Source: JAVBPP01 sp031549535 (GTDB lineage: Bacteria > Bacillota > Clostridia > Oscillospirales > Acutalibacteraceae). Taken from it: 36,132 nucleotides of DNA. The position numbers were made by a program, and so were the translations under genes. Positions 32,136 through 36,132 of this stretch are shown in pieces. The DNA lies in NCBI GenBank assembly GCA_031549535.1, contig JAVBPP010000120.1:1-36132 (forward strand). Direction: 5' to 3'. Numbering within the stretch: position 1 is the first letter of the stretch; every line of letters begins with the position of its first letter. A model generated the notes under the pieces. That model was not told where the DNA came from and ran no database searches. It saw only the letters and a list, made by a program, of their open reading frames with translations.

Positions 32136-32238
32136 ATTACTCCTGCATGTAATGGTCGCAGGTTTTGTGGGATGAAATGCTTTGCTGTATGGGATTTTAT
32201 CCCGCAAAACCCGTGCTACCATTTGATGCAGGAGTAAT
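32136..32238 (-). repeat. M2 palindromic repeat, copy b, between Shine-Dalgarno and start codon
   Basis: A 103-bp element with perfect ends ATTACTCCTGCA and TGCAGGAGTAAT, and interior TTTTGCGGGATAAAATCCCA and CCATACAGCAAAGCATTTCA. It ends directly before ATG 32135. Its end sequence AGGAGTAAT supplies a new Shine-Dalgarno at four bases from that ATG, while the old GGAAGGAGGGCGAAGCT is on its far side. The core CCATACAGCAAAGC is shared with family M1. Confidence 0.88.
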
Positions 32239-32292
32239 AGCTTCGCCCTCCTTCCAGGTGGTTCTATTTTATCTTAACAAACAACGCTTGCG

Positions 32293-33567
32293 TTATCCGT
32301 TTTTGTCATGTTGTAGCCGTTTAAACAGTTGCATATGAATGTTTTCATTATCATAGCTGCCATTCAAACTCTCATAAACCGCAAAAACAGGCTCATTTGC
32401 GTGGGCAATACTGTTGTTTTGCAGCCAGAGATCCAGCTTTGCTGTGCCGACACGAATATCGCCCAGGCAGTCATCAGGCAGCACGGCATAGCGACCCGCA
32501 GGAAGGTGTATGAGCTCCAACCCACTCCCCTTAGGCAACGCAAATGCGCCTGTGCACTCCGTAAGTGCGCCTGCGCACTCCGCAAGTGCGCTTGTGCACT
32601 CCGTAAGTGCGCCTGCGCACTCCACCCCGCAGGCGCAGCTGTCATCATAGGCGCACACATAAAACTTCCGCGCGTTTCGGATAAGCAGCGGGTGCTGCTC
32701 CCGTAAAAACGTCATAACCTGCTCCGAGGCTCTGCGTTCGGCAGCTCGTCCGCTCTTTCGTGCAATGACAAAAACCATCTCCGGGGCGGTGGCGATGCGG
32801 ATATGTTGCTCCGCTTTTCGTTTCTTGACGGGAAGATACAGCTTCAGCCTGCGCGGCTTGCCGTTTTGAAAAAGATATTCCTCAAAATACCCCGCGCCGG
32901 ACTCTTCAAACATGCTCGCTGAGAGCCACACGTTATAGAGATAATTCCAGCCGTCGTTAATTTTCTGCTCCTCATAATCGACCACACAAGTGGCATATAA
33001 ATCGCTTTGGCTGCCTTCCGCCCGCTCCGTCATCAGCTCATAGCAAAAGCGGTTCCCGAGCTGCTTTCCGTTCCGGCCGAAAACCCGCCCGTCGGCTGCG
33101 CCCAGTGCGGCAATCGCCTTGTCCTCAATGCCGAGCAGGCAGGTATCGTAAAAGCGGGTCATTGTCCATGCAGGGAGGGTCTGAGTGCCAACCCTGACGG
33201 CAATGCCGTATTCATTGGTAGTGAACGGGTAGAAATAAAAGTAGCTTGCTGCGTCCCGATAGGCGCGCGGTGTCATGCCCACGATGCTCTTAAATTGTTT
33301 GTGAAACGCCTGCTGCGTCTGATAACCACAGTCCTGCGCAATGATATCCAGCGGCATATCAGAGCATTTGAGCGTTTCACAGGCATTGGAAATGCGCCGC
33401 TTTCGGATGTATTCCTTGACGGAATGGCCGGTACAGGCATAAAAATCCCGGTATAGCTGGCTCAGCGAGAGGAAATGTTGTTCCGCAATGTGCTCCGGCG
33501 TGAGCTCCTGCGTCAAATGCCGTTCGATATATTGCACAATGGCATCCACAGCACGGGTGTTTTGCAT
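32293..33567 (-). CDS. AraC family regulator with effector-binding domain and a Cys-heptad insert
   Basis: A 424-residue regulator. The AraC DNA-binding domain is N-terminal (about 5-105: IVQYIERHLTQELTPEHIAE, LSQLYRDFYACTGHSVKEYI, IIAQDCGYQTQQAFHKQFKS, IVGMTPRAYR). The remainder is a ligand-sensing region of the GyrI-like type with LPAGRYAVLPDDCLGD and EPVFAVYESLNGSYDNENIH near the C-terminus. Residues about 315-342 are four tandem heptads EC[AT][GS]A[LF][TA], encoded by 21-bp DNA repeats. GGAGG lies eight bases before ATG 33567. It heads the tagged gene cluster on the same strand and is probably its regulator. Confidence 0.88.
   Translation of the reverse strand: MQNTRAVDAIVQYIERHLTQELTPEHIAEQHFLSLSQLYRDFYACTGHSVKEYIRKRRISNACETLKCSDMPLDIIAQDCGYQTQQAFHKQFKSIVGMTPRAYRDAASYFYFYPFTTNEYGIAVRVGTQTLPAWTMTRFYDTCLLGIEDKAIAALGAADGRVFGRNGKQLGNRFCYELMTERAEGSQSDLYATCVVDYEEQKINDGWNYLYNVWLSASMFEESGAGYFEEYLFQNGKPRRLKLYLPVKKRKAEQHIRIATAPEMVFVIARKSGRAAERRASEQVMTFLREQHPLLIRNARKFYVCAYDDSCACGVECAGALTECTSALAECAGALTECTGAFALPKGSGLELIHLPAGRYAVLPDDCLGDIRVGTAKLDLWLQNNSIAHANEPVFAVYESLNGSYDNENIHMQLFKRLQHDKNG
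32542..32625 (-). repeat. four 21-bp in-frame tandem repeats in the AraC gene
   Basis: Units start at 32542, 32563, 32584 and 32605 on the plus strand, each near AAGTGCGCCTGCGCACTCCG, with C/T and T/C changes. Translated they give the heptads ECAGALT, ECTSALA, ECAGALT, ECTGAFA. The number of units may change by slippage, always in frame. Confidence 0.9.
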
Positions 33568-33643
33568 CTATGTAGCCTCCATTGCTTTAAAAAATTACAG
33601 CAGAAACGAGCCTGTCCTCTCGCCTCCGCTGTACATCATTCCC

Positions 33644-34498
33644 CTAAAAAGTGTTTGGAACAACCTGATATTTATGGGGATCCTTTGAGAATTGATTATA
33701 AAGCTCCATAAATCTGCCGCATTCGCCTTGCACTTGATAATCGCTTTTGTGGCGGCGGATAAAGTCCTGTATAAACGAATCTGTTTTGTCGAACACCAGA
33801 CTGAGCCCGGTATTAAAGCTGATATCCCCTGCCGTAATGATTCGGGTATAGAGATAAACCTTCTCCTGCCCTTTGCTCCCGCTCAATCCGACATCAATAA
33901 TTTTATGTTCACTTGCGGTGAAAATGTCCCGCAGAAAAACAAAGCCTTCCCTTTCATCAACCTGTGTTATTTCAAAGAGCCCCAGCGTCGAGTGCAGCAT
34001 GCTCTGCAGTAAGGCAAGCTTTTCCGGTTTTCTAAAGCGGTTGCGGGCAAGATACTCTTCTGTAATACAATTCATGTTCGGCGCTTGCTTATATATCAAC
34101 AAATCAAAAAACGCTTGCGCTCCTTCGCGTGTTTCCATATCAAAACCAGTGTTAAACAGCACAAGTTTTTCGCTATCCTGGCCGCTCTTCGGGTCGGCAT
34201 GCTCCGGCGAAACATAGGAGGGATTGATCCCCAACTCGAAGTGACCGGCATCATAGTAATCCGCCATGCTTGCAACAATTTCACGGTGCAGGTTTCTAAT
34301 TTTGTAATATTCCTTGATATGCGTCTTCTTTTTTAACGAAAAGGAGTGCGCATTATGCATCAATCGCATAAGCATATCATCCATTTCTGCTTCATCCAAA
34401 ACGGATTGCTCCTCATTCTCGTCCAACAAAAAACAACACTTTTTATACTTTTTCCCGCTCCCGCAAGGGCAGGGATCGTTTCTTCCGATTTTTTCCAT
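33644..34498 (-). CDS. SEC-C zinc-motif protein of unknown function
   Basis: A 284-residue protein with an N-terminal SEC-C motif GRNDPCPCGSGKKYKKCC (about 5-22; Cys10, Cys12, Cys21, Cys22), the zinc-binding motif also found at the end of SecA. The rest (about 40-284) is not recognised; it contains YYDAGHFELGINPSYVSPEH, and a mixed alpha/beta C-terminal part with VFLRDIFTASEHKIIDVGLS and YLYTRIITAGDISFNTGLSL. Stand-alone SEC-C proteins often have adapter or chaperone roles. ATG 34498 (MEKIGRND) fits the usual start of such motifs; a read from 34534 adds 12 residues. A weak AGTGGGA precedes it. Confidence 0.75.
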   Translation of the reverse strand: MEKIGRNDPCPCGSGKKYKKCCFLLDENEEQSVLDEAEMDDMLMRLMHNAHSFSLKKKTHIKEYYKIRNLHREIVASMADYYDAGHFELGINPSYVSPEHADPKSGQDSEKLVLFNTGFDMETREGAQAFFDLLIYKQAPNMNCITEEYLARNRFRKPEKLALLQSMLHSTLGLFEITQVDEREGFVFLRDIFTASEHKIIDVGLSGSKGQEKVYLYTRIITAGDISFNTGLSLVFDKTDSFIQDFIRRHKSDYQVQGECGRFMELYNQFSKDPHKYQVVPNTF

Positions 34499-34680
34499 TT
34501 CCCACTCACTTCTCTCAGCGTTTTGGCAAAACAAGCCAGTTTGCTTTTTATAAAGGAATCCGTATTGCTTTGGCCACTATTTGATGCCGGAATAATATTA
34601 TAGCAAAGGCCTCGCGAAAAAGCAATTTAGCCTTTGCAATAAATTTGCAGGCCTGTTCATTTTTCACCAACGAGCGCTCT

Positions 34681-34763
34681 GATACCAATCTCCATTAGAA
34701 AGCGTTATAATACTAATCCCAAGTATAAAAAATCAAGGAAACGCTTTCTAAACGGGATCGGTG
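34681..34763 (+). repeat. M1 palindromic repeat, copy 6
   Basis: GATACCAATCTCCATTAGAA, then AGCGTTATAATACTAATCCC, TATAAAAAATCAAGGAAACGC and TTTCTAAACGGGATCGGTG. It looks like two M1 ends with a rearranged middle. It overlaps the 3-prime end of the lipoprotein gene, whose stop TAG (34750-34748) is the TAG of the usual ATTAGAAAGCG end. Confidence 0.7.
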
Positions 34764-35926
34764 TCAGGTAGTTTCACGCGGCCAATCGGGCGGCTTTCGT
34801 CTGTTCCCGTTTCGGACGGTAATTTTGCATAGCCAGAATAATAGTAATATCCGTCAAAAATTCCAATGGAGCCGTCCAGGCTCTCCATTTTTGCAATTTC
34901 GTAACTGCGTTGTGTTTTGGGATTGTAACACATCAGAATAGCGTTTTGCCCGTAGTTATAAAATAAACAATATAGTTTTCCGAGGTAGGCGTGCATGCTA
35001 AACATCGTCATATTGTTCGATTGAAGCAACAATTTGCTTTTTCCGCCATCATTGCGGTAAAGCCCGTCTTTCATGCCGGCTTTGCTGGGCGAATCATTAT
35101 GAAACCCAAAATACAGTTTCCCGTCTAAAAAGCAATAATTATAAGACGTATCCCCAATCGGTACGCCGTTCCGGTCATGGCCCGGCGACACGATTGGCCG
35201 CCTGCTCTCTAGTGTCCGCAAATCGATTACGGAAAAACCACCTCTTCTCCAATGGTAGACATACATCATATTTCCCAGCAAATCAATCTGTACAAAATTT
35301 CCTTCCACACTCTTTGTTGTTTTGCTTTGCATATGATAAATTTCGGCTGCCACTGTTAAATCCACTACAACGTAGTCACCCTGGACATGTAGAGAACGAA
35401 CGGTCATGCTCTCATCTTCGCTTGTTTGTTCTTTTTGGTAAAGTATACTCGCCTTATCTTCATTTAAGCCGATTCTCTGCACGGTATAGATTGGGGTATA
35501 TTGCAGCCCGGTCAATTCCTCATCCCTTATCTCCTTACCCTCTTGCAGTGGGGCGCTGACATAATAGAGCCATCCGTCGGCAAGGCAAAAAGCCAGCGGC
35601 TCCTGCTCCGGTAGCTTGACAATTTGCGTGACCCGTTTTGTCTGCTTATTCTCCTTGTAGATAGCCCAACCATCGCGGTATTCTTTATAATAAATAAATT
35701 CGCTGTCTTCCAGTTTCACGCCAATGGAGTCCACAATAGCAGCATATTCCTCTTCTTCCGTTGTGGTAGTCTCTACAGATATTGCTGTCGTCCCCTGCGT
35801 TGTGAGGCTTGAGATGGCAGCAGAAGTGGCGGGCATGGTGGTGGATGATTCCTCCTTTGTTGAATCCGTGTTTTTGCAACCCGTGCAGAGAAGAACCAGC
35901 GCCAGAAGCAGTAATACCAATCCCAA
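34748..35926 (-). CDS. lipoprotein with beta-propeller-like repeats (DUF5050-like), both ends in repeats
   Basis: A 392-residue read with an N-terminal hydrophobic stretch and lipobox LCTGC (Cys17), a Ser/Thr-rich linker (about 20-55, with TTMPATSAAISS) and then WLYYVSAPLQEGKEI, GNMMYVYHWRRGGFSVIDL, DGKLYFGFHND, GKLYCLFYNYGQ and FDGYYYYSGYA, a repeated W/Y-x-Y-Y pattern typical of DUF5050-like sensor propellers. The only start is TTG 35926, inside repeat copy 7, without a Shine-Dalgarno, and the signal peptide has no positive N-region. The stop lies in repeat copy 6. The gene was probably trimmed at both ends and may not be expressed. Confidence 0.7.
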   Translation of the reverse strand: MGLVLLLLALVLLCTGCKNTDSTKEESSTTMPATSAAISSLTTQGTTAISVETTTTEEEEYAAIVDSIGVKLEDSEFIYYKEYRDGWAIYKENKQTKRVTQIVKLPEQEPLAFCLADGWLYYVSAPLQEGKEIRDEELTGLQYTPIYTVQRIGLNEDKASILYQKEQTSEDESMTVRSLHVQGDYVVVDLTVAAEIYHMQSKTTKSVEGNFVQIDLLGNMMYVYHWRRGGFSVIDLRTLESRRPIVSPGHDRNGVPIGDTSYNYCFLDGKLYFGFHNDSPSKAGMKDGLYRNDGGKSKLLLQSNNMTMFSMHAYLGKLYCLFYNYGQNAILMCYNPKTQRSYEIAKMESLDGSIGIFDGYYYYSGYAKLPSETGTDESRPIGRVKLPDTDPV

Positions 35927-36003
35927 ATAAGAAAGCTTAGATAAAAAATCTGCAAAAAAGCTATGCTGCAGAGCGTTTTCTTGATTTTTTGTAACGCTTT
36001 CTA
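35911..36003 (+). repeat. M1 palindromic repeat, copy 7
   Basis: GTAATACCAATCCC, GAAAGCTTAGATAAAAAATC, GCTATGCTGCAGAGCG and TTCTTGATTTTTTGTAACGC followed by TTTCTATAAAC. It matches the 18241 copy in order, but the right ATTGGTATA end is missing. The apparent N-terminus of the lipoprotein (MGLVLL) is read from its left end. Confidence 0.82.
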
Positions 36004-36011
36004 TAAACTGT

Positions 36012-36058
36012 ACCCTATAAACCGGACAGCCCCGGTTTTCAGAACCCTATAAACCAGA
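36012..36058 (+). repeat. short direct repeat ACCCTATAAACC
   Basis: ACCCTATAAACCGGA (36012-36026) and ACCCTATAAACCAGA (36044-36058), 32 bp apart, with a third partial CTATAAAC at 36001. The last 130 bases of the window hold no gene I can support. Confidence 0.5.
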
Positions 36059-36132
36059 CGAAGCGGTTTACAAAAACCCCGCACCCCGGACAGGAGAGTT
36101 TTGAAAACCCTTTGAATCGGGCAATGCGGGTT

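Noticed and set aside
32542..32625. Possible CRISPR-like array
   Set aside because: The 21-bp units are directly adjacent with no spacers and lie in frame inside the AraC gene; there are no cas genes.

Overview
The window looks like chromosomal DNA of a low-to-mid GC anaerobic Firmicute (Clostridia, probably a gut Oscillospiraceae/Ruminococcaceae-type species). The pointers are strong AGGAGG-type ribosome binding sites, consensus TTGACA-17-TATAAT promoters, a T-box leader, a BlaI/M56 pair, a YtrA-type GntR/ABC operon, two GPH-family sugar symporters, a GH95 fucosidase and several radical-SAM/SPASM and AMP-forming CoA ligase genes. The genus cannot be fixed from sequence alone.

Layout. 1-2.8 kb: transposase and serine-recombinase debris around a GntR/ABC-exporter operon. 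2.8-3.9 kb: an XRE regulator, a 53-codon gene with its own consensus promoter, and a truncated gene bracketed by a 21-bp direct repeat. 3.9-9.6 kb (+): a compact catabolic operon with two tandem tyrosine phosphatases, a GH95 fucosidase-like enzyme, a DsbA-like oxidoreductase and a ceramidase-like amidohydrolase, followed by an orphan HipA/CtkA-like kinase. 10.9-16.5 kb (-): two GPH symporters flank an XRE-cupin regulator and a CoA ligase. 16.8-18.2 kb: a secreted beta-helix/BIG2 protein. 18.4-22.7 kb (-): a T-box leader and promoter upstream of an acyl-CoA ligase, a nucleoside phosphorylase, a CPT-like kinase and a sugar-phosphate isomerase. 22.7-27.6 kb (-): an ECF sigma factor with a very long C-terminal extension, and a BlaI - M56 peptidase - radical SAM/SPASM - anchored protein operon.

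27.7-33.6 kb (-) is the most unusual part. An AraC regulator with an effector-binding domain heads a run of genes whose products, although different downstream, carry the same N-terminal tag of about 28 residues (consensus PVKxxDxxPGGYSPKxKPEILxMAE). Five copies of the tag can be read: two intact C39/BtrH-like proteins (one without the Cys), a GyrI-like domain broken by a frameshift and fused to a third C39-like protein, and a frameshifted fragment cut by a repeat element. I do not recognise this tag from any described system.

The window is also seeded with about ten copies of short palindromic MITE-like elements of two related families (M1 ends TATTATACCAAT; M2 ends ATTACTCCTGCA). Several lie exactly at gene boundaries: they supply stop codons, the start of a lipoprotein signal sequence, and in one case a replacement Shine-Dalgarno. 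The last genes (33.6-35.9 kb, -) are a SEC-C protein and a lipoprotein whose two ends are both in such repeats.
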